Assembly: GCF_900129005.1 (NCBI RefSeq)
Contig: NZ_FQUN01000028.1
Coordinates: 1 to 50,215 of the forward strand
DNA length: 50,215 nucleotides
DNA from: Leeuwenhoekiella marinoflava DSM 3653
GTDB taxonomy: Bacteria; Bacteroidota; Bacteroidia; Flavobacteriales; Flavobacteriaceae
Direction: 5' to 3'
This document shows positions 29,355 through 39,164 of the stretch, piece by piece. The position numbers and the translations under genes are program-made. Under the pieces are notes generated by a model, which was not told the origin of the DNA, ran no database searches, and saw only the letters and a program-made list of their open reading frames with translations. Position 1 is the first letter of the stretch. Every line of letters begins with the position of its first letter.

Positions 29355-31295
29355 TTATCTCTTAAAGGATGCTGCCCAGCCTCCATTTCTTACCAATTTA
29401 ATTGTAATCGTATCTCTAGCATCAACAGATGCTTGGTTCAATTTATAATCCATTGCTTGTCTTCCGGCATTTATACCATCTTCAAAAGAATTCATCGTAT
29501 ATGTTTCACCCTCATTTAAAAAATCAAGAGATACTGTAAATTCTCGTTCACTTTCCTTTCCATTTGTAATTCCACCAGTGTACCACGTGTCTCCTTTTCG
29601 CTTTGCAACTAGAACATACTCCCCTATTTTTGCGTCGAGAACAACAGTCTCATCCCAAGTTGTAGGCACATCTGTAATAAAATTCGTGCACTCCTCTTCT
29701 CGGTAATAGTTGGTAGGATTATCGGCAAGCATTTGCAATCCACTTTCAAAAACCACAAAAAGTGCCATCTGATAAGCTCTGGTTCCCATCCCTGCAGAAT
29801 TAGGCCTTCTGCTGTAGTAAATCTCCGGCTGCATATTAATCATCGCTCCAGGAGTGAAATCCATGGGACCAACCGCGTTGCGTATAAATGGTAAATACAA
29901 ACTGTTTTCTGGTGTAGCACGCTCCATCTGCTCAAGTCCTAAAACTCCTTCGTAGGAAATAATATTAGGGTATTTAAGTTCTAATCCGGCCGGTTTAAAA
30001 GAGCCGTGAAAATCCACGAAAAGTTCATGCTTTGCAGCTTCCTTAGCAACGCGCTCGTAATAGTTCACCATCCATTGATCACTGCGATCCATAAAATCAA
30101 TTTTCACACCAGCGATTCCCCATTCATTAAATTTTTCAAAGAGTTCAAAATTCTTATCGACCGTTAACCAAGTAAGCCATAAAACAATCTTTACGTCACG
30201 CTCTTTAGCATAATCAATCAAGGCAAAAAGATCAATATTAGGATTAGGTGTGTAGGGATCTGTAGTTGACTTTGCCCAACCTTCATCCATAATAATATAT
30301 GGAATCTCAAATTTTGAAGCAAAATCAATAAAGTATTCATAAGTCTCTTCATTAAAACCTGCTTTAAAATCTACGTGATACGGAGAAGCACCGTTCCACC
30401 ACTCCCAACTCACTTGCCCCGGTTTTAACCACTCTAAATCTCCTAAAGCATTAGGTTGTGCCAATTTAGTAGTTAGCGTATTGGTCAAGATATCGCTATC
30501 CTCTGTAGTTATTAAAAAGTATCGCCACGGAAAGGATCGCTTACCCGAAGTTTTTGCAATATAATCTGCTTTTTTTAGAATCTTAACACTTCGATCTCCA
30601 TCATCACCAAACTCTAACGGATATAAAGGAAAATCTCCTGAAAGCGTGTTTGGCTTTTCGGTATTTAAAAACATAGCAGGATAATCTGTCAAATCTGATT
30701 CTGAAATCAAGACTTTAACAGCATCGCTTTCAAGCAATACCGGAAGCGTAGACCTATTAGAACCTGCTGTAAATTCTGATGTTTTAATATGTGAATATGG
30801 ATATTCATATGAGGTTTTAAACGAAGGCGTTTGCTGCAAATGTGCTGTAAATTCTTCGGCTAGATTCACCGTGAAATCTTCAGCTTTTACCTCAATATCT
30901 CCCTTAAGATCTGTGATGAATCGATAAGCAACTCCTTCATTAAAAACCCTAAATTCCACCGAATAATCTCCTCTAAAATCTATGCGCATTCCCTTATACT
31001 GATATTTAAGAGTACTAAATTTTAAAGGAACTCTAGGTTGTCTTTCTTCATTAGCGTTTATTGTTTTACTCCTTTTGACTTTAGGTTTTTCACCAAGAGC
31101 ACGGTCTGAAGTCTTTAAAGCCAGTGTATTATTTTCTAAGACAGTAGTACCACTTTTTTTAACGGTATATGAAATCTCATCTCCAATAGAAATGGATAGT
31201 TCTAAATCACCTTTAGGAGAAAACACTTTATATTTCTGAGCAGAAACTACATTTAGAAATAATATACTAATTAGCAGTATTATCGTCTTTTTCAT
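29355..31295 (-). CDS. GH97 alpha-glycosidase, probable retaining alpha-galactosidase type
   Basis: The 646-residue protein has a Sec signal ending SAQ near residue 20. The N-terminal beta-sandwich (about 25-270) contains YRFITDLKGD. The TIM barrel has VSWEWWNG, YIIMDEGWAKS, VKIVLWLTW, GVKIDFMDRSDQW and NIISYEGVLGLEQM. GH97 contains inverting alpha-glucosidases (SusB) and retaining alpha-galactosidases, and the retaining branch has an Asp nucleophile on the barrel. Asp400 in KIDFMD and Glu449 in SYEG fit that branch. It is 19 bases from the GH92 stop, so it is in the GH125 operon. It would remove alpha-galactose or alpha-glucose caps, and the sub-branch call is from memory of motifs. Confidence 0.88.
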   Translation of the reverse strand: MKKTIILLISILFLNVVSAQKYKVFSPKGDLELSISIGDEISYTVKKSGTTVLENNTLALKTSDRALGEKPKVKRSKTINANEERQPRVPLKFSTLKYQYKGMRIDFRGDYSVEFRVFNEGVAYRFITDLKGDIEVKAEDFTVNLAEEFTAHLQQTPSFKTSYEYPYSHIKTSEFTAGSNRSTLPVLLESDAVKVLISESDLTDYPAMFLNTEKPNTLSGDFPLYPLEFGDDGDRSVKILKKADYIAKTSGKRSFPWRYFLITTEDSDILTNTLTTKLAQPNALGDLEWLKPGQVSWEWWNGASPYHVDFKAGFNEETYEYFIDFASKFEIPYIIMDEGWAKSTTDPYTPNPNIDLFALIDYAKERDVKIVLWLTWLTVDKNFELFEKFNEWGIAGVKIDFMDRSDQWMVNYYERVAKEAAKHELFVDFHGSFKPAGLELKYPNIISYEGVLGLEQMERATPENSLYLPFIRNAVGPMDFTPGAMINMQPEIYYSRRPNSAGMGTRAYQMALFVVFESGLQMLADNPTNYYREEECTNFITDVPTTWDETVVLDAKIGEYVLVAKRKGDTWYTGGITNGKESEREFTVSLDFLNEGETYTMNSFEDGINAGRQAMDYKLNQASVDARDTITIKLVRNGGWAASFKR

Positions 31296-31314
31296 CTTAT
31301 CAAATATGTTAGAC

Positions 31315-33504
31315 TTATTTCGTTTTCAAGGTTAATGTCCCACCTTGTATGAGTTGTTCCTGACTTAAGAAATAACCATCTACCGGCAACCCGTTAAATT
31401 CAATTTGCTTTAATTTTCTTGAAGTCCCCTCTTTTGATAGTTCTAAAGAATTTCTTCCCAGATTAAACTTTACACGATCAAAAATGGGAAGTGAAATAAG
31501 ATATTCATTATCTGCAGGTGACAGCGGATATAAGCCCGATGCTGCAAAAATATACCATGCGCTCATTTCACCAGCATCGTCCATACCACTTAGGGCTAAT
31601 TCTTCATCACCAATACCATAATAATCTTCAAGAAGCGTATCAATAATCTGTTGTGACTTTTCAGGTTTATCAATGAAATAATATGCAAAAGGTGCCTCGT
31701 GATCAGGCTGGTTTCCGTGGCAATATTGTCCTAAGAATCCGCTTACATTTCTGGCGATATGCATAGGATTCCACGGAATTGTAAAAAGAGAATCAAGCTT
31801 TGCCTCAAAAGCATCTTTGCTTTCGTATAAATTAACAAGCCCTGGCATATCGTGCGGTACGTAAAACGAAAGCTGCCACGCATTAGCCTCGCGATACATA
31901 TACTCGTAATAAGGATATTCTGAATCAAACGGATTTATAAACGATCCGTCTGCCAGCTTGCCACGCATAAAATGAGTTTTAGGGTCAAAAACATTCTTAT
32001 AATTCTCGGAACGCTTTAGCAAGACAGCAGCATTTTTATTATCATTTAAGGCTTTCGCTAAAACTGCTAAACTATAATCATCAAGCGCATACTCCAGTGT
32101 TTTTGAAACTCCGGCTTTAGCTTTGGTTTCAGTATTCGGGTTTTTAACATCGGGGTCTGAGATAAAACCCTTTTCGATGTATTCTTTTATGTGTGGTCGT
32201 GTTCCGCCCTCTTTGTACGCATTATTCAACAACAACTCGTAGGCCTTTTTTACATCAAAATTGGTAATACCTTTTTCATATGCCTGAGCGACAAAAGGAG
32301 CTGCATGATCCCCGTGAAAAAAAGTAGGCATAAAACCGCTATGTTCGCCTTTATCAATCAAGGACTGAATGATATCTCCTGTAACTTCGGGCGATAATAG
32401 ACTCAATAAAACTAATTTATTCCGATAGGTATCCCATAGTGACGGGTTGGTATAATATCCAAATCCTTTATTCTGAACCGTTCCGGCTGCATCAGTAAAA
32501 TCACCATTTATATCACTCCGTAACGCGGGCCATTGCATGCTGCGGTACAACGAAGAATAAAAAAGCTGCTTTTCTTTTTGGCTTCCGCCAGAAATCTGAA
32601 TTTTTGATAAAACAGTGTGCCATATTTTTTCACCCAAACTCTTTATTTCATCAAAATTCTTGTCACCTATCTCTTGCTGAAGATTTTCTTTAGCGTTTGC
32701 TGTGCTAACAAATGACAAACCAATTTTTAATGTTACCGGCTTATTTTGAGAACGTAATGATAGCGTTGCATAGCCTTTAGATTCATTAGGATTTACGGTT
32801 ATTAACTCACTGATATCCTCATTAAACACTACCGAAAAATAAACCTTGTCACCTCCCGTACGCTGAAAACCTTCTAGCGTATTGCGGCTTGTTTGTTTTA
32901 GTTCCCATTCATCAACATTGTGATTGGCACGACCTAAATCAAATAGAATTGTATGTGTTGCATTATCTTTAAAGGTGTACTTATGAAAACCAGCACGTAG
33001 TGTAGCTGTCACTTCAACCTTAACCGAATAATCTTTTAAATACACGCTGTAATAACCTGGGGAAGCTTTTTCTGTAGTTTTATCAAAACTAGACTTAAAA
33101 GGCTTTGTTACTTCCGCAGCAATAGGTAATACAGGAATATGACATAAATTCCAGTGACCTTTATTAGTGTGTGTAAACCCTATTATTTCTGAATCTTCAT
33201 ACTCATAGCCTGCTCCACTTCCGTATTCTGTAATAGGACTCAATTGTACCATTGAGTTAGGAAGCGTTGCCCCAGGGTATGTTAAGCCAGCCCAAACACG
33301 CCAGCCTTCAGGTGGTGTATAACCTATAAAATCAGGATCTGTTAAAGGTGCTGTTCCTAAAAATGGATTTACAAAATCAACAGGATTTTCAACAAATTCT
33401 GTAGCATATTGTTGTGCCAAAACAAGCGACTTTCCACTTAACATCAACAATGTAAAACAACTTATAATTCGTGCCAAACGGAAAGCACTGTATGTTTTTT
33501 TCAT
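31315..33504 (-). CDS. GH92 alpha-mannosidase (copy 4)
   Basis: This 729-residue GH92 has a Sec signal ending near VLAQQ (about residue 31). It is a divergent branch: LTYPGATLPNSMVQLSPITE near 75, then GFTHTNKGHWNLCHIPVLP where copy 3 has HFSGTGHSDLGD. YREANAWQLSFYVPHD has Glu539 as candidate acid, with Ala replacing the usual Gly. YCHGNQPDHEAPFAYYF and GMDDAGEMSAWYIFAASGLY follow, the latter with Glu replacing the usual Gln of DDxGQ. These changes suggest a different leaving-sugar preference. It starts 24 bases after GH125, so the pair is probably co-translated to strip branches ahead of the alpha-1,6 exo-enzyme. Confidence 0.92.
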   Translation of the reverse strand: MKKTYSAFRLARIISCFTLLMLSGKSLVLAQQYATEFVENPVDFVNPFLGTAPLTDPDFIGYTPPEGWRVWAGLTYPGATLPNSMVQLSPITEYGSGAGYEYEDSEIIGFTHTNKGHWNLCHIPVLPIAAEVTKPFKSSFDKTTEKASPGYYSVYLKDYSVKVEVTATLRAGFHKYTFKDNATHTILFDLGRANHNVDEWELKQTSRNTLEGFQRTGGDKVYFSVVFNEDISELITVNPNESKGYATLSLRSQNKPVTLKIGLSFVSTANAKENLQQEIGDKNFDEIKSLGEKIWHTVLSKIQISGGSQKEKQLFYSSLYRSMQWPALRSDINGDFTDAAGTVQNKGFGYYTNPSLWDTYRNKLVLLSLLSPEVTGDIIQSLIDKGEHSGFMPTFFHGDHAAPFVAQAYEKGITNFDVKKAYELLLNNAYKEGGTRPHIKEYIEKGFISDPDVKNPNTETKAKAGVSKTLEYALDDYSLAVLAKALNDNKNAAVLLKRSENYKNVFDPKTHFMRGKLADGSFINPFDSEYPYYEYMYREANAWQLSFYVPHDMPGLVNLYESKDAFEAKLDSLFTIPWNPMHIARNVSGFLGQYCHGNQPDHEAPFAYYFIDKPEKSQQIIDTLLEDYYGIGDEELALSGMDDAGEMSAWYIFAASGLYPLSPADNEYLISLPIFDRVKFNLGRNSLELSKEGTSRKLKQIEFNGLPVDGYFLSQEQLIQGGTLTLKTK

Positions 33505-33528
33505 AACATCAAAGATTTAAAGTGTGTC

Positions 33529-34953
33529 TTAGCCCAGTAATTCTGGTCTCTCTTGATAGGTTTTCCATAAAAACTCACCAAAAAGTGTATTCGCCCAAGC
33601 AAACCAAGAACGTGTAAAGTCTTTTGGATCATCTTTGTGAAAAGTCTCATGCATAAAACCAGTGCCTCCGTGTGTATTTTTAAGCATCTTAATACATTCT
33701 TTAATCTCAGCATCCGAAGTGCTTGTGAGACCGCGCATCGTGATTGCCATAGGCCAAATCATATCTATCCCCACGTGAGGTCCGCCAATACCTTCTGCCG
33801 CAGTTCCTTTAAAGAAAAATGGATTATCTAAAGACCAAACAAAATCTCGTGTGTTTTGATAAATAGGATCATTTAAATCAACCGCATCAAGATACGGAAG
33901 CGAAAGTAGACTCGGTACATTAGCATCATCCATCATCAGGTGATTACCAAAACCGTCTGTTTCAAAAGCATAGATTTTACCGTATTTCTCGTGTTCTGTG
34001 ATTCCATATTTTGCAATCGCCTGCTCAACTTCGGTAGCTAAAGCTTTAAGTTCACTTACTAGATTTTTGTCATCTTTCAATTCTTCGATCATCTCTGCAG
34101 CCTGATTCAAACTTACTACAGCAAAAAAGTTAGACGGAATTAAAAAAGAATAAACTGTAGAATCATCACTTGGCCTAAAAGCGCTGCAAATAAGACCTAC
34201 TGGTTTCACAGGGTATCCTTGTCCTTTTAAAAAGCGTGTATCTGTGCCGTTTGTAGTATTACGAGTAAAACTATAGGGGTTAGTGCCGTCTTTTTCTTGC
34301 TGCTCTTTAAAAGTTTTTAAAATATTCTTGATAGCTGCAAGCCATTGTGTGTCAAAAGGAGCGGTATCTCCCGTAGTTTTCCAGTAATTGTAGGCCAGTC
34401 GTATAGGATAACATAAAGAATCTATCTCATATTTACGTTCGTGAACTCCTGGGAGCATTTTAGTATTATCAGACGTCCACTCTCCTTTTTTATTAGGATC
34501 GTTATAAAAAGCATTGGCATACGGGTCTTTTAATATTTGACGTGTCTGGCGATTAATCACACCTGCAATGAGGTGTTTTAGATCTTTATCTTCATCTGCA
34601 AATTGCATATAAGGCCAAACTTGAGCCGAGCTGTCGCGCAGCCACATGGCATCAATATCACCGGTAATCACATAGGTGTCTGGTGCTCCGTTATGTTTTG
34701 AATAAGTCACTGTAGTGTCTAGCGTGTTAGGAAAACAGTTGTTAAACAACCAGGTCAGCTCATCATTATCAACATTCTTTGAAAATTCTTTAATTGCTTT
34801 TTCAATGGCTTTACTTTCAAAATTGCGTTGCCCTTGAGGCACACGTACTGTTGGGAATTTTTTAAAAGCTGTATTGGCAAAAATACCTGTAGGATTAACC
34901 ATGGTTAATCCTCCTGCCATCGCTGTATTCTGAATAAACTTTCTTCTTTGCAT
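33529..34953 (-). CDS. GH125 exo-alpha-1,6-mannosidase
   Basis: The 474-residue enzyme starts with a twin-arginine-like signal (MQRRKFIQNTAMAGGLTMV), so it may be Tat-exported. The (alpha/alpha)6 barrel shows GH125 landmarks: DTYVITGDIDAMWLRDSSAQ near 130-150 (the WLRDS acid region), the Cys-Ala-rich VGLICSAFRPSDD, AFETDGFGNHLMMDDANVPS, and AAEGIGGPHVGIDMIWPM, where the Glu is the likely base. GH125 trims alpha-1,6-linked mannose from the non-reducing end. It is the first gene of the operon GH125-GH92-GH97-esterase, with operator D 85 bases before it. Together with GH76 it defines an alpha-1,6-mannan backbone substrate. Confidence 0.95.
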   Translation of the reverse strand: MQRRKFIQNTAMAGGLTMVNPTGIFANTAFKKFPTVRVPQGQRNFESKAIEKAIKEFSKNVDNDELTWLFNNCFPNTLDTTVTYSKHNGAPDTYVITGDIDAMWLRDSSAQVWPYMQFADEDKDLKHLIAGVINRQTRQILKDPYANAFYNDPNKKGEWTSDNTKMLPGVHERKYEIDSLCYPIRLAYNYWKTTGDTAPFDTQWLAAIKNILKTFKEQQEKDGTNPYSFTRNTTNGTDTRFLKGQGYPVKPVGLICSAFRPSDDSTVYSFLIPSNFFAVVSLNQAAEMIEELKDDKNLVSELKALATEVEQAIAKYGITEHEKYGKIYAFETDGFGNHLMMDDANVPSLLSLPYLDAVDLNDPIYQNTRDFVWSLDNPFFFKGTAAEGIGGPHVGIDMIWPMAITMRGLTSTSDAEIKECIKMLKNTHGGTGFMHETFHKDDPKDFTRSWFAWANTLFGEFLWKTYQERPELLG

Positions 34954-35037
34954 AGTAGTAAATTTAGCTGCGATAAATTTTAATTGTTTTTATTCTGGTG
35001 CAGCGAAAATGATATATAATCGTACTGGTGAAAATAA

Positions 35038-35051
35038 GTAAAACGTTTTAG
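35038..35051 (-). promoter_or_regulatory. LacI-type operator site D
   Basis: The perfect core TAAAACGTTTTA at 35039-35050 lies 85 bases upstream of the GH125 start on the minus strand. Reading that strand, TATTTTCA follows immediately, at the place where sites E and F have TAnnTTTG, but it is a weaker -7 match. The site separates the SusC-GH76 unit from the GH125 unit. Confidence 0.82.
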
Positions 35052-35117
35052 TGAGGCAAGTTTTATGAATTCTATTTTACTTAAACACATTTTTAAAACG
35101 ATTATATAATTGATTTT

Positions 35118-35148
35118 TTGAGGTCATATTTAAAAAATATGACCTCAA
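35118..35148 (-). terminator. Hairpin after the SusCDE-GH76 operon
   Basis: A perfect 14-base-pair stem (35118-35131 with 35135-35148), loop AAA, begins 22 bases after the GH76 stop. No T-run follows on the minus strand, so it may be a weak terminator or a 3'-end stabiliser. Confidence 0.6.
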
Positions 35149-35169
35149 CATTTTATTACCAAATATTTT

Positions 35170-36342
35170 CTATTCTGTTAGTAATCCCTCAGCCTCTAGC
35201 TTTGCCATGGCTTCTACCAGCATAATCCCGCTCAGTTGTGTTTTAAGATCAACACGGTCTGGTGGAGCATTTCTCCAATCTGGACTAGATAACATTCCGG
35301 GATGACTCAATCCATTATTATAAAAAGTTTCACCATTAAAAATCAAGAAATCTAAGAAGTCATTGTAGTCATCTTCACTAATGTCATCTTCCAGAATCAT
35401 TTCTGTAAAATAGCGAACCAGTATTCCTTTAAAAAGACCTCCATCTCCCTGGCCTTCATCCCTTAAAACTCCTTGGGTAGTAAGTTTTGGACTCGTTAAT
35501 GTAGTTCTTGCGGATTGTAAAGCATCATTAAGGTAACCTTGCTCTCCGGTTTCATTATACAATCTGAGTCCGGCTCCAATCCATGTTCCCATATTGTAAG
35601 TAAAAACCCAGTCTTTTTGTATTACCGGATTACCATCTATAAGCTGTATGTTATCCCAAACTTCCCCATTTGTTGGATCTACGAGATTAGCCTTTTCCCA
35701 CTCATAAAGATCTTTTGCCCAATTGAGATACGTCTCATCTCCTGTGGCATCGTATAAACGCATTCCAAGAATGATTGTTGGTCCGTTTGAAACTGCATTT
35801 TTAGAAAATGGCGTATCCTTTTTCCATGCTATTCCTCCCCCAAGAACTTCGCTATAACTTAACAGAACATCATCCCATAGAAATTTTGCAACATCTAAAT
35901 ATTCTTCATCACCAGTAGCGTTGTATGCACGCATCGTACTGTTACCCAACCACAGCATATCGTCATTAAATACATTACTGTATGTGTCTCCATTTTTGGA
36001 CTTAATGCCTCGTAATAAAGACTTCATTTTTGGCAAGTATGATCCATCTTGTGTCCTTACATAAGCATCTACTAACACATGCAGTACGTGAGCATTAGGC
36101 CAATATTGAAAGGTAGTATTACCCTGGTTATCGGTAACGTAAGTCCCTTCACTTCCTAAGTAAATATTATAAGAAGCATCCTGAATAGAATCTGCCGTTG
36201 CAGCCCAGTCTATCGGCACCTCCTCACCCGCAGTTAGTGAGGGGTCCCTCAAAGGTATGGGATCGTCATCACTACAGGATATGAGTGCTCCTCCTAACAA
36301 TGTAAGAAGAAGCACAAAAGTTATATTAAATTGAAATCTCAT
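35170..36342 (-). CDS. GH76 endo-alpha-1,6-mannanase lipoprotein
   Basis: The 390-residue lipoprotein has the lipobox LISC (Cys23) followed by SDDDP. Acidic residues right after the Cys are the kind of signal that sends Bacteroidota lipoproteins to the cell surface. The GH76 (alpha/alpha)6 barrel has the catalytic Asp pair in VFNDDMLWLGN (Asp127-Asp128), then GGGIAWKKDTPFSKNAVSNG and EVWDNIQ. The enzyme cuts the alpha-1,6-mannan backbone inside the chain. It is the last gene of the SusC-SusD-SusE-like operon, starting 12 bases after the SusE-like stop. This fits the standard logic of surface binding, surface endo-cleavage and import through SusC. Confidence 0.95.
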   Translation of the reverse strand: MRFQFNITFVLLLTLLGGALISCSDDDPIPLRDPSLTAGEEVPIDWAATADSIQDASYNIYLGSEGTYVTDNQGNTTFQYWPNAHVLHVLVDAYVRTQDGSYLPKMKSLLRGIKSKNGDTYSNVFNDDMLWLGNSTMRAYNATGDEEYLDVAKFLWDDVLLSYSEVLGGGIAWKKDTPFSKNAVSNGPTIILGMRLYDATGDETYLNWAKDLYEWEKANLVDPTNGEVWDNIQLIDGNPVIQKDWVFTYNMGTWIGAGLRLYNETGEQGYLNDALQSARTTLTSPKLTTQGVLRDEGQGDGGLFKGILVRYFTEMILEDDISEDDYNDFLDFLIFNGETFYNNGLSHPGMLSSPDWRNAPPDRVDLKTQLSGIMLVEAMAKLEAEGLLTE

Positions 36343-36354
36343 AATTATTTTTTT

Positions 36355-37491
36355 TTAAAGCACAGTAATTTCGTGTGTATATTCAGGTACATCTGCATTG
36401 AAATAGATTTTTAGGTCTACATTAGCCATATCTACTTCTTGTCGAAATTTGAAGGTATAATTATAGTCTTCGCCCGGTGATTGTGGAACCATATAATAAA
36501 AAGAATCAGCGGTATCTAGTGTAGGTGCTTGAGAGTTATCTACATTTACGCTACCATACCATTCTTCCAGAGTACCACTTTCTGTTGTTACAGTAAACTT
36601 AAATTTATAACGTTCATCTCTACCCCAAGTCTCCTCTTTAAACTCTATATATTTATCTAAAGCCTCCCACGTTCCATTACCCGCATAATCCAATGAAAAC
36701 AGGTAGTCTCCGTTTGGAGGAAACCAAAGTTCTACTTTATCAATAGTTGCCATGCTAGTTGTACCGTCACTAAAATCAAGACGAATTCTGTATACTGCTT
36801 CAGTGCCACTAAAAGTAGTTTCACCATCCTTTTTTAATTTACTTTCACTATCTATATAAAATGATTCAGGTTCCCCAGAATTGCGGGTAACCATTTTATA
36901 AGTTCCGGGTTTTAGCTTTGTATAGATCTCATAAGTAGTAGCCCCAGTTTTCACAAAAGGCATTGCTGCAGCAAGGTCCTCTCCTCCTTCCGAAGCAGCT
37001 CCTGTTAAGAATAATTCATCTGGAGTAGGAAAACCGGCAGGTCTTTCTACTTCTATGGTACGTATTTCTGAAGATTGTTTCACATTTAATCCTTTTGAGC
37101 TCCATACCGTCCATTGTAATTTACCAGTACTTTCAGAAGCAATACCTGCCATAGTAGCAATTTCATTTAAGCGGGTAAATGAAAGGTTTAATTTATTTGA
37201 AAACCCTTGTCCGTCTGAAGGAGTAACAAATAAAGGTTCTGAAAAATCCCCTCCCTCTTCATCAAATACTACATCATACAGCACCACACCATTATCTGCT
37301 GATTTTGATGCCTGCCATTCAAAAATTGCAGCGCTTTGCGCGCCCAGGTTATAAAAAACATTATTTTCTGGACTGTATAATGCCTCTACCTCTGATACTT
37401 CTGCTATGTTTAAAGAATCATCGTCTTCACAGCTCACAAGCCCCAAAAACAGGGCAAATACTACTAAAATTTTACCGATTGCACTTTTCAT
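36355..37491 (-). CDS. SusE/SusF-like surface glycan-binding lipoprotein
   Basis: The 378-residue lipoprotein has LGLVSC (Cys21) followed by EDDDS, a surface-export-like signal. Residues about 30-150 resemble the SusE N-terminal domain (SPENNVFYNLGAQSAAIFEW, then VLYDVVFDEEGGDFS, ending in LQWTVWSS). Two further beta-sandwich regions follow, with FLTGAASEGG near 165 and the GDYLFSLDYAGNGTW region near 265, typical of SusE/F carbohydrate-binding domains. It has no catalytic motif. It starts 37 bases after the SusD stop. The expected role is to hold alpha-mannan at the surface beside GH76. SusE-like proteins diverge fast, so the glycan preference rests on neighbours. Confidence 0.82.
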   Translation of the reverse strand: MKSAIGKILVVFALFLGLVSCEDDDSLNIAEVSEVEALYSPENNVFYNLGAQSAAIFEWQASKSADNGVVLYDVVFDEEGGDFSEPLFVTPSDGQGFSNKLNLSFTRLNEIATMAGIASESTGKLQWTVWSSKGLNVKQSSEIRTIEVERPAGFPTPDELFLTGAASEGGEDLAAAMPFVKTGATTYEIYTKLKPGTYKMVTRNSGEPESFYIDSESKLKKDGETTFSGTEAVYRIRLDFSDGTTSMATIDKVELWFPPNGDYLFSLDYAGNGTWEALDKYIEFKEETWGRDERYKFKFTVTTESGTLEEWYGSVNVDNSQAPTLDTADSFYYMVPQSPGEDYNYTFKFRQEVDMANVDLKIYFNADVPEYTHEITVL

Positions 37492-37528
37492 ATGTATATT
37501 GTTTTATTTTTCTGTATTTCCTTTTTAA

Positions 37529-39157
37529 TTACCAACCCGGGTTCTGTGTTAGATTAGGGTTTATAAGGCGCTCATCTCTTGGAATTGGCCACAAATAATG
37601 TCTTGAGGGATCAAAAGTTCTTAAATTAACCCGAAGATATCCATCATCTATATCATCTGGTCCAAACTGCGCACCATGAGCATAACCGTTTAAAACATCT
37701 TCTGCTGTTTTCCATCTGCGGATATCAAAAATGCGTAAACCTTCCATTGCCAATTCTACGCGTCTTTCATTTCTGATCTCTGTACGCATCTGTTGCTCAC
37801 TTAACCCTGATGGATAGGTTAATGCAGCTGGGTCTGTAAAGCCTGCACGCGACCTTAATAAACCTATCGTATCATCCCAAATCGTTTCAGAAAATTCTCC
37901 CATTTCAAGTTTTGCTTCAGCATACATAAGCAACACATCTGCATAACGTATGAGCATTAAATTTGTGCTGATAGCGATACCCGCCTCGTAGTTTGGATCA
38001 AAATATTTACGCACATAATATCCAGTAGAAGTCGTTGATCCTCCTGGAGCATACTCATCTGTATTATCATCACTGGGGTCTGAACCTGGTTCTATATAAA
38101 TTGTAGAAGTACCATCAAGATCCTGCCATTCATAATTGTCATAGACTACTGTTGCTGTTAATCGCGGATCGCGATTTTCATAAGGATTATTTTCATCAAA
38201 ACCAGAACCGGTTTCTTGAATATCCTGACCGTTAATCATTTTATAACTATCTACCAGCTCCTGAGTTGGAGCAAGAGCATTTACCCGACCCCCAACTGAA
38301 ATAGGTATCATATCAAAAAGTTCACCCCAGGTTCTATTTATTGGTGCGTATTGTAGACTTAAAATATCTTCTGAACTGAATTGATTTTGAGCTGAAAATA
38401 ATCCCGAATACGAATTGAATAATCCATAATCACCAACGCTTCCATTCATAATCATTTCACAATACGATGCAGCCTGAGACCAGTTACCTTCGTACAAATG
38501 AATTCTTGCTAAAAAGCCAGCCACAGCCCCGCGACTAATTTTACCCCTCTCTCCTTCGGTATAATCAGATTTTACCGGAAGGTCATCTAAAATATCTGTA
38601 AGCTCTGCAATAACAAATTGAAGAACTTCAGCTCTAGGTGTTCTGGTTATAGTTTGCGCCTCCTCAATAGAGGGATCACTTTCCAATAAAGGAATATCGC
38701 CAAACCAAGTCATCAAGTAAAAATGCTGCCAGGCTCTTAAAAACCGAGCTTCAGCAATCATTCTGGCTTTAATAGCTTCATCCATATCAGGTACCCGATC
38801 AATATTTGCCAAAATAAGATTGGTGGTCTTTATTCCTCCGTAGCGCTGGTCCCATTCAGACTGCATTCTTCCTAAAGAAGAATCATAGGTACCCGAAGCT
38901 ATTGATGCAGCTCCTGCGTTATCACCTCTTCCGTTATAGGCATTATCTGATAAGCCTTCATTATAAAAAAAGTGACTGCTACTCATCATCTGAGAATACG
39001 CTGTATTCAAAAATGTCTGTGCCTTCTGGGTTGATGTCCAGTAGGTCTCATCTGTAAATGTATTTTCTGGTACAAGGTCTAGCTTTTCACAATTTGTAAA
39101 AACTAAAGCCAAGCAAAGACCAAAAATTATTCTGTAGTTATTTGTCTTCATTTTCAT
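37529..39157 (-). CDS. susD-like: SusD/RagB-family nutrient-binding lipoprotein
   Basis: The 542-residue lipoprotein (lipobox-like FTNC, Cys23, followed by EKLDL) is a typical SusD: LVPENTFTDETYWTSTQKA near the N-terminus, four TPR-like helices with RMIAEARFLRAWQHFYLMTWFGDIPLL around 145-170, and a C-terminal SusD domain with NLMLIRYADVLLMYAEAKLEMG, RNERRVELAMEGLRIFDIRRW and the terminal LWPIPRDERLINPNLTQNPGW. It forms the lid on the SusC channel. It starts seven bases after the SusC stop. Pairing with GH76 suggests manno-oligosaccharide binding. Confidence 0.97.
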   Translation of the reverse strand: MKMKTNNYRIIFGLCLALVFTNCEKLDLVPENTFTDETYWTSTQKAQTFLNTAYSQMMSSSHFFYNEGLSDNAYNGRGDNAGAASIASGTYDSSLGRMQSEWDQRYGGIKTTNLILANIDRVPDMDEAIKARMIAEARFLRAWQHFYLMTWFGDIPLLESDPSIEEAQTITRTPRAEVLQFVIAELTDILDDLPVKSDYTEGERGKISRGAVAGFLARIHLYEGNWSQAASYCEMIMNGSVGDYGLFNSYSGLFSAQNQFSSEDILSLQYAPINRTWGELFDMIPISVGGRVNALAPTQELVDSYKMINGQDIQETGSGFDENNPYENRDPRLTATVVYDNYEWQDLDGTSTIYIEPGSDPSDDNTDEYAPGGSTTSTGYYVRKYFDPNYEAGIAISTNLMLIRYADVLLMYAEAKLEMGEFSETIWDDTIGLLRSRAGFTDPAALTYPSGLSEQQMRTEIRNERRVELAMEGLRIFDIRRWKTAEDVLNGYAHGAQFGPDDIDDGYLRVNLRTFDPSRHYLWPIPRDERLINPNLTQNPGW

Positions 39158-39164
39158 TGCTTTT

